24,875 bases of DNA, from positions 1 through 24,875 of the forward strand of contig CAKTVK010000024.1 of NCBI GenBank assembly GCA_934623455.1, written 5' to 3'. The DNA comes from an uncultured Eggerthellaceae bacterium (GTDB lineage Bacteria; Actinomycetota; Coriobacteriia; Coriobacteriales; Eggerthellaceae). Positions 14,370-21,146 of this stretch are shown here, one piece after another (positions within the stretch are counted from its first letter, which is position 1; every line of letters starts with the position of its first letter). Under the pieces are notes generated by a model. The model saw only the letters and a program-made list of their open reading frames with translations, was not told the origin of the DNA and did not search any database. The translations under genes were made by a program, and so were the position numbers.

Positions 14370-14595
14370 GGGCTGCGGCGGTTGCGTGCCGGTGGGGCGC
14401 GGCGGTTGCGCCGGAGCGGGGTTGTGGCTGGCGGTTTGCGGTTGGGGGCTGCGACCTGTGTCTCCGCCTTCGCCTTCGCTGTTGGCGCGCTACTGATGGT
14501 GTGTAGCGGCGCGTGCCGGTGGCGGTGCGGCGGCTGCACCGGAGCGGGCTGTGGCTGGCGGGTTGCGGTTGAGAACCGCGCCCTTCGCCTTCGCC
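14358..14595. repeat. Diverged tandem duplication at the htpG 3' end
   Basis: Copy A runs from about 14358 to 14480 and copy B from about 14493 to 14595. Matching blocks in the same order are CTGATGGTGTAG / CTGATGGTGTGTAG (the last codons and stop of htpG), GCGTGCCGGTGG, CCGGAGCGGG, GTGGCTGGCGG, TTGCGGTTG and CGCCTTCGCC. The period is about 120-135 bases with indels. It is very G/C-rich with no plausible gene, and fills most of the 14370-14688 spacer. Confidence 0.7.
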
Positions 14596-14636
14596 CGATT
14601 TTGCCCTTTATTCGCGCAAGGGAACATACGAAATGC

Positions 14637-14672
14637 GTTCCAGCTGGTACAATGCCAGCTGGAACTTTTTTT
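14637..14672 (+). terminator. Strong intrinsic terminator
   Basis: A perfect 11-bp stem GTTCCAGCTGG / CCAGCTGGAAC with a 7-base loop (TACAATG), followed directly by seven Ts. It should end htpG transcription, and lies only 16 bases before the next start codon. Confidence 0.9.
14645..14653 (+). promoter_or_regulatory. Candidate extended -10 promoter inside the terminator
   Basis: TGG followed by TACAAT (extended -10 pattern) occupies the end of the left stem arm and the loop of the terminator. Transcription would begin near 14660, after the left arm, so the new RNA could not form the terminator hairpin. No clear -35 is seen. Confidence 0.4.
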
Positions 14673-14688
14673 CGGAGAGGATCAACGC

Positions 14689-15573
14689 ATGAGAGAACGC
14701 AAAAATGCCCTGGTACTGTTCAGCAAGCCGCCTATTCCCGGGTTGGTGAAAACGCGTCTGACGCGTCTGAAGGACGGCATCTTCGAGCCCGAGGTTGCAT
14801 CGGGACTGTATCACTGCATGTTGTTCGACGTGGTTGAGATTTGCTGCGCCGCCATGACGAAGATGGAGCAGGATAGCGAAGCGCAAGTGATGGCGCTGCG
14901 CGAAGAGGGCATTCCTGAAGACGAAATTGTGCGCGATACGTTTGAGCTTATCATTTCCACAACGCCCGAGAAAAACGTTGCCGTTATGGAAAAGCTTTTT
15001 TCCGATGCGGGCGAATGGCCTCGTGACCTGGTGTTTATCTGCGATACGGGCAAGAGCTTCGACGAGCATTACAATGATTCGTTCCGCCAAGCATGGGAGC
15101 GCGGCGCCGATTGCATTCTTTCTATGGGCGCTGACATGCCGGCGCTACACACGAAGGACGTGATCAACGGCTTCGAGATGCTGCATTCCCTTGACGGCGT
15201 TGATGGTGGCGGCATTGTGCTGGCTCCCGACCAGGCAATGGGCGTTTCTATTGTGGGTTGGACGCGCGAAACCGATTTCGACCACGCAGGCGTTTTCTAC
15301 AACCCCTCGGGATTGACCGTTCTACCTGCGTATATTCAAAAAGCGCGCGAGGCGGGGCTGCCTGCGCTCTATCTGCCGGCCGTGCCCGACGTGGACACCA
15401 TGGGTGACTTAATGCATAACGTGACGCTGGTCGAGGCGCTGAATTACTGCGCGCCGTTCGAGGACAACACGCCGCCGTGGCGCACGGCGCAGGCGCTCAA
15501 GGAAATGGGCTGGGACAAAATTGTGGTGCCGCCGAACGATTTGCATGATCCGCGCGAGGAAATTGATAAGTAG
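14689..15573 (+). CDS. TIGR04282/DUF2064 family glycosyltransferase-like protein
   Basis: 294 residues. ATG 14689 is chosen because GGAGAGG lies just upstream and the family motif follows at once: ALVLFSKPPIPGLVKTRLT (residues 7-25), the nucleotide-binding 'KxPxPGxVKTRL' signature of TIGR04282/DUF2064. A second family landmark, ILSMGADMPALHTKDVI, corresponds to the 'GxDxPxL' metal/nucleotide site of the GT-A fold. Family members are about 200-230 residues; the surplus here is an acidic helical insert (about 55-95) and a longer C-terminus ending in PPNDLHDPREE. Some relatives are annotated in arsenosugar biosynthesis, but nothing nearby supports that here, so the substrate is unknown. The methyltransferase gene follows after 12 bases, so the two are probably co-transcribed. 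Confidence 0.85.
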   Translation: MRERKNALVLFSKPPIPGLVKTRLTRLKDGIFEPEVASGLYHCMLFDVVEICCAAMTKMEQDSEAQVMALREEGIPEDEIVRDTFELIISTTPEKNVAVMEKLFSDAGEWPRDLVFICDTGKSFDEHYNDSFRQAWERGADCILSMGADMPALHTKDVINGFEMLHSLDGVDGGGIVLAPDQAMGVSIVGWTRETDFDHAGVFYNPSGLTVLPAYIQKAREAGLPALYLPAVPDVDTMGDLMHNVTLVEALNYCAPFEDNTPPWRTAQALKEMGWDKIVVPPNDLHDPREEIDK

Positions 15574-15585
15574 GGGGGCAAGTAT

Positions 15586-16413
15586 ATGCTGGTCAGGCTT
15601 GAGTCGGTAAGCGACCCGCTGCTTGATGCCTACGCGCGCCTTACCGAGGCGCAACTGCGCAACAAGTTGGAGCCCGAAAAGGGAATATTCATTGGCGAGG
15701 CGCCCAAGGTCATTGAACGTGCGCTGGCGGGTGGCATGGAGTGCCAGTCGCTTCTTTTGGAAGAGAAGATGCTGGAAAACACGGCGCACGTTATTGATAT
15801 GGTGCATGCGCAAAATCCGGAAACGCCGATTTTCGTTCTTCCGCACAGCGAGATTGAGCAGCTTATCGGCTATGAGCTCACGCGTGGTGCGTTGGGGGCG
15901 TTTCATCGGCCGGCACCGCGATCGCTTGAGGATGTGCTTGCGGGTGCGCATCGTGTGGCGGTGCTGGAAAACATCACGAATTACACGAACGTCGGGGCCA
16001 TTATGCGTTCGGCTGCCGCGCTGGGTATGGATGCCGTGCTGGTGACGCCCGAGTGCTACGATCCGCTGTATCGCCGCGCGGTACGTTGCTCCATGGGCAC
16101 GGTGTTCCAGATTCCGTGGACGCGCATCGAGGATTGGCCCGAAGGCGGTATGGAGCGCCTGCATGAGCTGGGGTTTAAGACGGCGGCTTTGGCACTGCGC
16201 AAGGATTCTATTACGCCTCGTGACCCCGCGCTGGCGGCATGCGACAAGCTAGCGGTTGTCTTGGGGACCGAAGGCGATGGCTTAAGCTACGACACCATTG
16301 CGGCGTGTGATTTCACGGTGTGCATCCCCATGTATCATCAGGTAGATTCCCTGAACGTTGCGGCGGCAAGTGCCGTTGCGTTCTATGAACTCGCCCGCCC
16401 TTCTGCGCCGTAA
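15586..16413 (+). CDS. SpoU/TrmH-family RNA 2'-O-methyltransferase
   Basis: 275 residues; ATG 15586 follows a GGGGGG ribosome site by 7 bases. It transfers methyl from S-adenosylmethionine to a ribose 2'-OH in rRNA or tRNA. All three SPOUT motifs are present: motif 1 NVGAIMR (135-141, catalytic Arg141), motif 2 VVLGTEGDGL (224-233) and motif 3 CIPMYHQVDSLNVAAASAVA (246-265), which form the trefoil knot and cofactor site. An N-terminal ~110-residue domain with GIFIGEAPKVIERAL is the L30e-like substrate-binding module of the TsnR/RlmB type. The exact target base cannot be told. It follows the DUF2064 gene in a likely two-gene operon, and an inverted-repeat element starts about 60 bases after the stop. 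Confidence 0.92.
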   Translation: MLVRLESVSDPLLDAYARLTEAQLRNKLEPEKGIFIGEAPKVIERALAGGMECQSLLLEEKMLENTAHVIDMVHAQNPETPIFVLPHSEIEQLIGYELTRGALGAFHRPAPRSLEDVLAGAHRVAVLENITNYTNVGAIMRSAAALGMDAVLVTPECYDPLYRRAVRCSMGTVFQIPWTRIEDWPEGGMERLHELGFKTAALALRKDSITPRDPALAACDKLAVVLGTEGDGLSYDTIAACDFTVCIPMYHQVDSLNVAAASAVAFYELARPSAP

Positions 16414-16476
16414 TGGTGCGAGTGGTCTGCCGCTGAATGCGCGGGCTCGAAGGCTCTCGCGATGCCAGCGCGAAGT

Positions 16477-16713
16477 CCATGTTGTCGGATTTTCGGCTCC
16501 GATGTGCAAAATATTCCTGTCCGGGGTAGGTGAGAGCACGGATTCGACGCAAATCGCCCATCGCCGCACGCGCTTAATAATGGGTGATTCATATAACCCC
16601 AGTTCACAAGCTAGGCTATGTTTTGGCTTTTCGAGGCGACCCCAATAAAGCTCTATCGACCTACCCCGAACAGGAATATTTTGCACATTTGCCGCTTTTT
16701 TTCGACAAGCTGA
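16477..16713. repeat. MITE-like inverted-repeat element, copy 1
   Basis: Two 50-base arms (16482-16531 and 16659-16708) enclose a 127-base centre. Both arms hold GTGCAAAATATTCCTGT and end in GGGGTAGGT, and their outer ends are TTGTCGG and CGACAA. It is nearly the same as the element at 18244-18481, in the same orientation, with the centre also conserved (GAGCACGGATTCGACGCAAA, TTAATAATGGG, ACCCCAGTTCACAAGCTAGG). No protein is encoded. It lies between the methyltransferase gene and the bidirectional terminator at 16771. Confidence 0.85.
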
Positions 16714-16770
16714 CACTTTAGCGCGGGCTTTCGGTTTCGCACGAGTTTCTGTCGAGCAAACTGCCCAACA

Positions 16771-16807
16771 AAATGCCGAGAGACAAAGTAATGTCTCTCG
16801 GCATTTT
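16771..16807. terminator. Bidirectional intrinsic terminator
   Basis: A perfect 14-bp stem, AAATGCCGAGAGAC / GTCTCTCGGCATTT, with an 8-base loop and T-runs on both strands. It serves the plus-strand methyltransferase operon and the minus-strand SHOCT operon, whose last gene ends at 16925. Confidence 0.88.
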
Positions 16808-16924
16808 CGGGTAGGTTGCATGGTTTCGTGTTAGTTCGTGCGATCCCTGCTTGCAAGTGAATCAAGCGTTATGCGTGAGAAACCGCTGTGCGTAGTGACG
16901 TCTGGTTGAATTGCTGTTCCTGTG

Positions 16925-17671
16925 CTAGCCCTGAAGAAAATGCTTCTTTTGTTCGTCGAACTCCTCTTGCGTAATGATCCCCTGGTCAAGAAGCTGCTTG
17001 AGCTCCGTCAATTGAGTCGCACTAGGAGTTTGAGATGCTTGACTAGAATATGCGGATGCAGATGCTGTTTGGGATTGCAGTGCTTCAGCCTCTAATGGAG
17101 GGAGACTAATAATGAAAAGAGCAGTACCTATTACTATATTATTAAGCGCTGCTGTGGTTGTTGGTAGAAGGGTGGTTGATAGAAATCCATTTGCTATAAC
17201 TCCGCAAATAGCGCCTATGATCGCCATAACTCCGCCTATGGTTTTTAGCGAATTTCTACTGTCACTTTTTCGCCAGCCTGCAAAAAATAAACCACCAGCT
17301 GCAGCGAATAATCCAGAGCGTAATATGGAGAATAACATCCCCATCATTCGGTAGGATGTTTCTGACGTTCCATGGAAGTTATAGATGGCAGGATTGTCAA
17401 TTATGGCAGTAATTGAGCTGAAGCATGCGTATGCAAAGTACAGGGCTATTACGATACCGCCAATACCAAACTTTTTTTGGCCCATAAAGAAAAGCGCTGC
17501 CACTGCAACCAGGGCAATAATATGAATACCGTTTGAGACATAGAAAATTGAGGGGACTTTAAGGGTTCCGCCGCTAAGCAAGCTTAGATTCGAAAAAAAG
17601 TTGCATATAACAATTAAGGCTGCAGTACTAACGGCTGCTCCGCTAGCAATTCGTTGTGTTTTCTCGTTCAC
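16925..17671 (-). CDS. Multi-pass membrane protein with C-terminal SHOCT domain
   Basis: 248 residues, read leftward from a GTG start at 17671; AGGAG lies 9 bases upstream and the gap to the preceding gene is 12 bases, so GTG is convincing. About six hydrophobic helices fill residues 10-195 (for example AAVSTAALIVICNFF, GIHIIALVAVAALFFM, GIGGIVIALYFAYACF, TIGGVMAIIGAICGVIANGF, IVIGTALFIISLP). After a Ser/Thr/Gln linker the chain ends in a SHOCT motif (LTELKQLLDQGIITQEEFDE, residues 220-239), a short oligomerisation domain found at protein ends. The membrane region matches no transporter I recognise. The upstream operon partner carries the same motif at its N-terminus, so the two may assemble through SHOCT pairing (inference). 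Confidence 0.85.
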   Translation of the reverse strand: MNEKTQRIASGAAVSTAALIVICNFFSNLSLLSGGTLKVPSIFYVSNGIHIIALVAVAALFFMGQKKFGIGGIVIALYFAYACFSSITAIIDNPAIYNFHGTSETSYRMMGMLFSILRSGLFAAAGGLFFAGWRKSDSRNSLKTIGGVMAIIGAICGVIANGFLSTTLLPTTTAALNNIVIGTALFIISLPPLEAEALQSQTASASAYSSQASQTPSATQLTELKQLLDQGIITQEEFDEQKKHFLQG

Positions 17672-17683
17672 CTTTTCTGTCTC

Positions 17684-18043
17684 CTATCGCAAATAAACCA
17701 TCGTTGAGCTCAGGACAACTATGCACCAAATAACAGCGAATATCGCACCGACGATCACTCCAATGAGGGCGCCTTTTCCTGCAGCGCTTGATGATTTAGG
17801 TTTCGAGTCTTTCCAGACAATGAATAGAATGAGACCAATGATGGGGATCAGGAAGCCAAGAATCGCCCACCCTGCGGTACCGCCTTCCTCTACTGCGGCA
17901 GTTGCGTTTTGTTGTGAGGTCTGCTGCGTTTGGGGCGGCGCTGCAAGGATTTGCGCTTTCTTGGCGTCGAACTCTTCTGGAGTAAGAACTCCCTGATCAA
18001 GGAGTTGCTTGAGTGAGGTTAGCTCTTCAATGGTAGATGACAT
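17684..18043 (-). CDS. Small membrane protein with N-terminal SHOCT domain
   Basis: 119 residues, read leftward from ATG 18043 (MSSTIEELTSLKQLLDQG), with AAAGGA 5-6 bases upstream; in-frame ATGs at 18067 and 18094 would add residues with no family sense. The N-terminal SHOCT motif (LKQLLDQGVLTPEEFDAKKA, residues 11-30) is followed by a Gln/Thr-rich linker and two membrane helices (AGWAILGFLIPIIGLILFIV, about 74-93, and GALIGVIVGAIFAVIWCIVV, about 108-127 counted from the longer start). It is the first gene of the two-gene operon. Similar small SHOCT/two-TM proteins are often stress-responsive envelope proteins, but the role is not known. A pair of palindromes lies just upstream. Confidence 0.85.
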   Translation of the reverse strand: MSSTIEELTSLKQLLDQGVLTPEEFDAKKAQILAAPPQTQQTSQQNATAAVEEGGTAGWAILGFLIPIIGLILFIVWKDSKPKSSSAAGKGALIGVIVGAIFAVIWCIVVLSSTMVYLR

Positions 18044-18077
18044 GTTTTTCCTTTCTTGTGTTGTCATACACTGAGCG

Positions 18078-18119
18078 CTTGCGTATATACGCAAGGTTGT
18101 CTATTAGGATAGACAACCT
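18078..18119. promoter_or_regulatory. Two abutting palindromes upstream of the SHOCT operon
   Basis: CTTGCGTATATACGCAAG (18078-18095) is a perfect 18-bp palindrome. It overlaps by two bases an 11-bp perfect inverted repeat, AGGTTGTCTAT / ATAGACAACCT (18094-18119, 4-base loop). They lie 35-76 bases upstream of the operon's first ATG (minus strand). The position and perfect symmetry suggest binding sites for one or two dimeric regulators. The regulator family cannot be told. Confidence 0.6.
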
Positions 18120-18243
18120 ATCGATCCCTCTTTGCTTTGTTTTTTAGGCGTTTGGGCATGGTGAAAGGCAGCGGCTTTTATTGCCTGACAGGCGGCGACA
18201 GGTTGGTGTGGTGGAAACTTAGGGGTAAATGGATCTCGCGAGC

Positions 18244-18481
18244 TCAGCTTGTCGATTTTTCGGCTCCGATGTGCAAAATATTCCTGTTCGGGGTAGGTGG
18301 GAGCACGGATTCGACGCAAACTGCTCATCGCCACGCGCTCTTAATAATGGGCGATTCATATAACCCCAGTTCACAAGCTAGGCAATGCTTTGGTTTTTTC
18401 GAGGCGACGCCGACAAAGCTCCATTGACCTACCCCGAACAGGAATATTTTGCACATTTGCGGCAATTTTTCGACAAACTGA
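18244..18481. repeat. MITE-like inverted-repeat element, copy 2
   Basis: The 50-base arms (18249-18298 and 18427-18476) enclose a 128-base centre. The outer ends extend the symmetry to TCAGCTTGTCGA on the left and TCGACAAACTGA on the right, so the full unit is about 238 bp. It is very close to copy 1, with the few differences mostly in the centre. No gene is present. The rest of 18482-18843 is an A/T-rich stretch with the ArgR-like box and promoter listed below. Confidence 0.85.
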
Positions 18482-18649
18482 CCTGCGCAGCATTTCTCGC
18501 GTGCGTTTTGAGCGCGTTTGGCGGCGCGATTCTCCGCTCACTGTTAATGCCTCGAGTGATAATTCAGTCGTTTGCTCCTTGATTAAGCTTATAAAAATCG
18601 AAAAATACCAGTGAAAAATGAAAAAAATACCGCTTATCGCTAAAAATAA

Positions 18650-18663
18650 TGCATAAAGTTTCA
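18650..18663 (+). promoter_or_regulatory. ArgR-box-like site
   Basis: TGCATAAAGTTTCA fits the ArgR/AhrC half-box pattern TGNATWWWWATNCA at 12 of 14 positions. It lies about 40 bases upstream of a candidate -10 for the first binding-protein gene. Confidence 0.4.
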
Positions 18664-18702
18664 AAATTATTAATTTATGTCAACAACAATGAACTTTTGT
18701 CG

Positions 18703-18708
18703 TATAGT
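18703..18708 (+). promoter_or_regulatory. Candidate -10 of the first binding-protein gene
   Basis: TATAGT, with only a weak -35 (near TCAACA) 17 bases upstream. The transcript would have a leader of about 130 bases. Confidence 0.35.
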
Positions 18709-18843
18709 TCGCCTTGTAAAACGCACAACGGTTCAGGCTCAAAGTTCAGCCGTTAACGTGCAACGTAGACATCATGCGCATGCGTTGTCGCCGGAAACTC
18801 GGATGGCGAAACGCGTAGTGCAAAAGGAACAAGGAGAACGGTA

Positions 18844-19665
18844 ATGAAAAAGAAATTAATTGCTGTCGCGGCGGCCGCTTTGATGGTGGTTGCTTTGGCA
18901 GGCTGCTCCAGCTCTGCAAGCTCGAGCAGCGCATCTGCAAGTGCGTCGGGGGCGGCAAGCGCCGCCGCAACGGAAGCGAAGCTTGTCAATGCGGGCATGC
19001 TGACGGTAGGCACCTCGCCTGACTACCCGCCTTTCGAGAACCTTGAAGGCGATCAGATTGTCGGCTTTGAGGTTGACTTGGTGAATGCCGTTGCCGACAA
19101 GCTGGGCCTGAAGGTTGAGTACAAGTCTATGAACTTCGACTCCATCATTGCCGCTGTAGAGGCAGGCACGCAGATTGACCTGGGCATGAGCGGTTTCTCC
19201 ATTACGCCCGAGCGCGCGAAGGAAATCGACTTCACCACGTCTTTCTACACCGATGACCTGGGCGTGGCAACGCTTAAGGACGGCCAGTTCACCACCGCCG
19301 ACTCGCTGAACGCAGACGGCGTAAGGATTGCCGTGCAGAGCGGCACTACGGGTGAGTCGTCCATGAAGGAGAACTACCCCAACGCGGAAGTGATTTCCTA
19401 CACCAGCTCGAATGACATTTTCGCGGCCCTGACCGCTGGTAAGGCCGATGCGGCTTGCACGAACATTTCCGTAGTGGGCGCTATGCTGAACGGTTCCTAC
19501 AACGATTGCGCCATGGTGAAAAAGATTCCTTCGGGCGAAGATTACGGCCTGGTTGTTGCAAAGACGAACCCTGCTTTGACGGAGCAAATCAACGGCGCTT
19601 TGGAAGAGCTGACCAATGATGGCACGCTTGATGAGCTTCTGGAGAAGTGGGAGCTGAACCTGTAA
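18844..19665 (+). CDS. Amino-acid ABC transporter substrate-binding lipoprotein (paralogue 1)
   Basis: 273 residues; ATG 18844 lies 7 bases after AAGGAG. The leader MKKKLIAVAAAALMVVALAGC ends in a lipobox, with Cys21 as the lipid-anchored residue. A Ser/Ala linker (22-46) leads into a family 3 solute-binding domain (SBP_bac_3): LTVGTSPDYPPFENLEGDQI, VGFEVDLVNAVADKLGL, GMSGFSITPERAKEIDFTTS (with the carboxylate-binding Arg) and VQSGTTGES. It binds polar amino acids outside the membrane and delivers them to the permease. A near paralogue follows at 20054, and the permease and ATPase are encoded after that. The upstream ArgR-like site hints at arginine-related substrates, which is inference. A terminator follows it, so it can be made without the rest of the system. 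Confidence 0.94.
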   Translation: MKKKLIAVAAAALMVVALAGCSSSASSSSASASASGAASAAATEAKLVNAGMLTVGTSPDYPPFENLEGDQIVGFEVDLVNAVADKLGLKVEYKSMNFDSIIAAVEAGTQIDLGMSGFSITPERAKEIDFTTSFYTDDLGVATLKDGQFTTADSLNADGVRIAVQSGTTGESSMKENYPNAEVISYTSSNDIFAALTAGKADAACTNISVVGAMLNGSYNDCAMVKKIPSGEDYGLVVAKTNPALTEQINGALEELTNDGTLDELLEKWELNL

Positions 19666-19700
19666 AGCTGCGGGAGCTTGTGGGTGCGGCATGTTTGTTG

Positions 19701-19746
19701 GACGGGCGTTCGCGATTTGGTGGACGCCCGTCTTTTGTGCCACGCG
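19701..19746 (+). terminator. Intrinsic terminator after the first binding-protein gene
   Basis: A 9-bp stem GACGGGCGT / ACGCCCGTC with a 24-base loop, followed by four Ts, 35 bases after the stop codon. Confidence 0.75.
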
Positions 19747-19880
19747 ATCTTTTTAGGAAAGCGTTTCCTCTCGAAAGCTCACTCGGCTCCAAAACAGACC
19801 GTTGCGCTGACTGCGAAACGCAAGAAAAAGATTCAAAAGTGCGACTTTTTGCATAAAATAGTAGAAATACCCATAAAAAA

Positions 19881-19894
19881 TGAATATTTCTGCA
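19881..19894 (+). promoter_or_regulatory. ArgR-box-like site
   Basis: TGAATATTTCTGCA fits TGNATWWWWATNCA at 13 of 14 positions and ends 6 bases before the -35 of the second binding-protein promoter. A partial match (TGCATAAAATAG) lies about 30 bases further upstream. Confidence 0.5.
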
Positions 19895-19900
19895 ATAATA

Positions 19901-19929
19901 TTGCTTTCTCAAACGAAACGCCCTAGAAT
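19901..19929 (+). promoter_or_regulatory. Promoter of the second binding-protein gene
   Basis: TTGCTT, a 17-base spacer, then TAGAAT. It places the start near 19936 and leaves a leader of about 118 bases. Confidence 0.6.
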
Positions 19930-20053
19930 AAGTGCACTTCAGCTTGAACAAGCCGCGTCCGCAAACGCAGCGCGAAAGCAGCGCGCCCGGCTCACGCGGC
20001 GTACCGCATGCAACAAGCTGCCGCTCAAACAAATGAAAGGGAAAGAGGAACCT

Positions 20054-20857
20054 ATGAAAAAGAAACTGATCGCAATCGCCGCGGCAGCCTTGATGGTTGT
20101 TGCTTTGGCTGGTTGTGCTTCTTCCGCGAGCTCAAGCTCAAGCTCCGCGAGCGCATCTGCCAGCACCGATGGCCAGTACAAGTTGGTAAAGGAAGGCACG
20201 CTGACTGTGGGCGTGTCCCCCGACTATCCGCCTTTCGAGAACCTTGAGAACGGCGAAGTTGTGGGCTTCGAGCCCGACCTGTCCAAGGCTATCGCTGAAA
20301 AGCTGGGTCTGAACGTTGAGTTCTCCATTCTGAACTTCGACGCCATTTTGACGGCGGTTGACGCTGGCACGCAGATTGACTGCGGCATTTCGGGCTTTTC
20401 CATTGACCCCGAGCGCGCAAAGCTCGTTGACTTCTCCACCTCGTACTTCACCGACGACTTGTCCATTGCAACCATGAAGGACGGCGCGTACACCAGCGCC
20501 GATGCCCTGAAGGCTGCAGGCGTGAAGGTTGCCGTGCAGAGCGGCACCACGGGTGAGTCCTACATCCGCGAGAATTATCCCGATGCCGAGGCTGTGTCCT
20601 TCACGAACTCCAACGACTGCTTTGCCGCAATGGCTTCTGGCAAGGTTGATGCCGTTTGCACGAACGCTGCTGTTGTTTCCACTATGGTGAACACCTCCTA
20701 CACCGATGCTGCCGTTGTGGGCACCTATGCCACGGGCGAAGAGTACGGCGCCGCTGTTTCCAAGAGCAACCCCGAGCTGTTGGCCGCCATCAACAAGGCG
20801 CTTGCCGAGCTTGAAGCAGATGGCACGCTGGACGCTCTGAGCAGCAAGTGGCTCTAA
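20054..20857 (+). CDS. Amino-acid ABC transporter substrate-binding lipoprotein (paralogue 2)
   Basis: 267 residues; ATG 20054 is chosen because the lipoprotein leader begins there and AGAGGA lies 5-6 bases upstream (the frame is open upstream but without sense). The leader is the same as in the first paralogue except for Ile in place of Val at residue 8, with the lipidated Cys at 21. The SBP_bac_3 core matches closely: LTVGVSPDYPPFENLENGEV, VGFEPDLSKAIAEKLGL, GISGFSIDPERAKLVDFSTS and VQSGTTGES. Differences cluster in the second lobe (YIRENYPDAE, MVNTSYTDAAV), which could alter substrate range. It has its own promoter and ArgR-like site. A modest hairpin and 289 bases separate it from the permease, with no clear promoter between, so partial read-through is likely. 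Confidence 0.94.
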   Translation: MKKKLIAIAAAALMVVALAGCASSASSSSSSASASASTDGQYKLVKEGTLTVGVSPDYPPFENLENGEVVGFEPDLSKAIAEKLGLNVEFSILNFDAILTAVDAGTQIDCGISGFSIDPERAKLVDFSTSYFTDDLSIATMKDGAYTSADALKAAGVKVAVQSGTTGESYIRENYPDAEAVSFTNSNDCFAAMASGKVDAVCTNAAVVSTMVNTSYTDAAVVGTYATGEEYGAAVSKSNPELLAAINKALAELEADGTLDALSSKWL

Positions 20858-20880
20858 TCTTTTTGAAGTAGCGAAAAAGT

Positions 20881-20910
20881 TCCGGCGGGAAGCATGCGCT
20901 TTTCGCCGGA
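20881..20910 (+). terminator. Weak terminator or attenuating hairpin
   Basis: A 7-bp stem TCCGGCG / CGCCGGA with a 16-base loop, then TATTTT. It stands between binding protein and permease and could lower permease expression relative to the binding protein. Confidence 0.5.
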
Positions 20911-20926
20911 TATTTTGCGTTTAGGC

Positions 20927-20980
20927 GGTTGTGCGGACCCTTGTGGTTGTGCGGACCTCTGTGGTTGAGCGGACCCCGCG
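20927..20980 (+). repeat. Three 18-bp tandem repeats
   Basis: Three consecutive units begin GGTTGTGCGGACC, GGTTGTGCGGACC and GGTTGAGCGGACC. They lie in the 289-base binding-protein/permease spacer, which is otherwise without recognisable features except a direct repeat of GCGTAGTAAA (about 21108-21127) just before the permease ribosome site. Confidence 0.6.
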
Positions 20981-21146
20981 TCCATGCGGTGGGAGATGCG
21001 GCGCTTGGCGGAGCAAATCCGAACGAGCCGCTGCAAAGCTGGCCAACTCGGCCGCACGTTGTACGAATCTCCTGCCAGCCCAAACGTAACACAAGCAAGA
21101 ACGCGGAAGCGTAGTAAAGCGTAGTAAAGAAAAAAGGAACATCCCT

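Noticed and set aside
14162..14539. Minus-strand Pro/Arg/His-rich frame over the htpG 3' duplication
   Set aside because: Low-complexity product of G/C-rich repeats, with no start signal.
20927..20980. Possible CRISPR array
   Set aside because: The 18-bp units are directly adjacent with no spacers; this is a plain tandem repeat.
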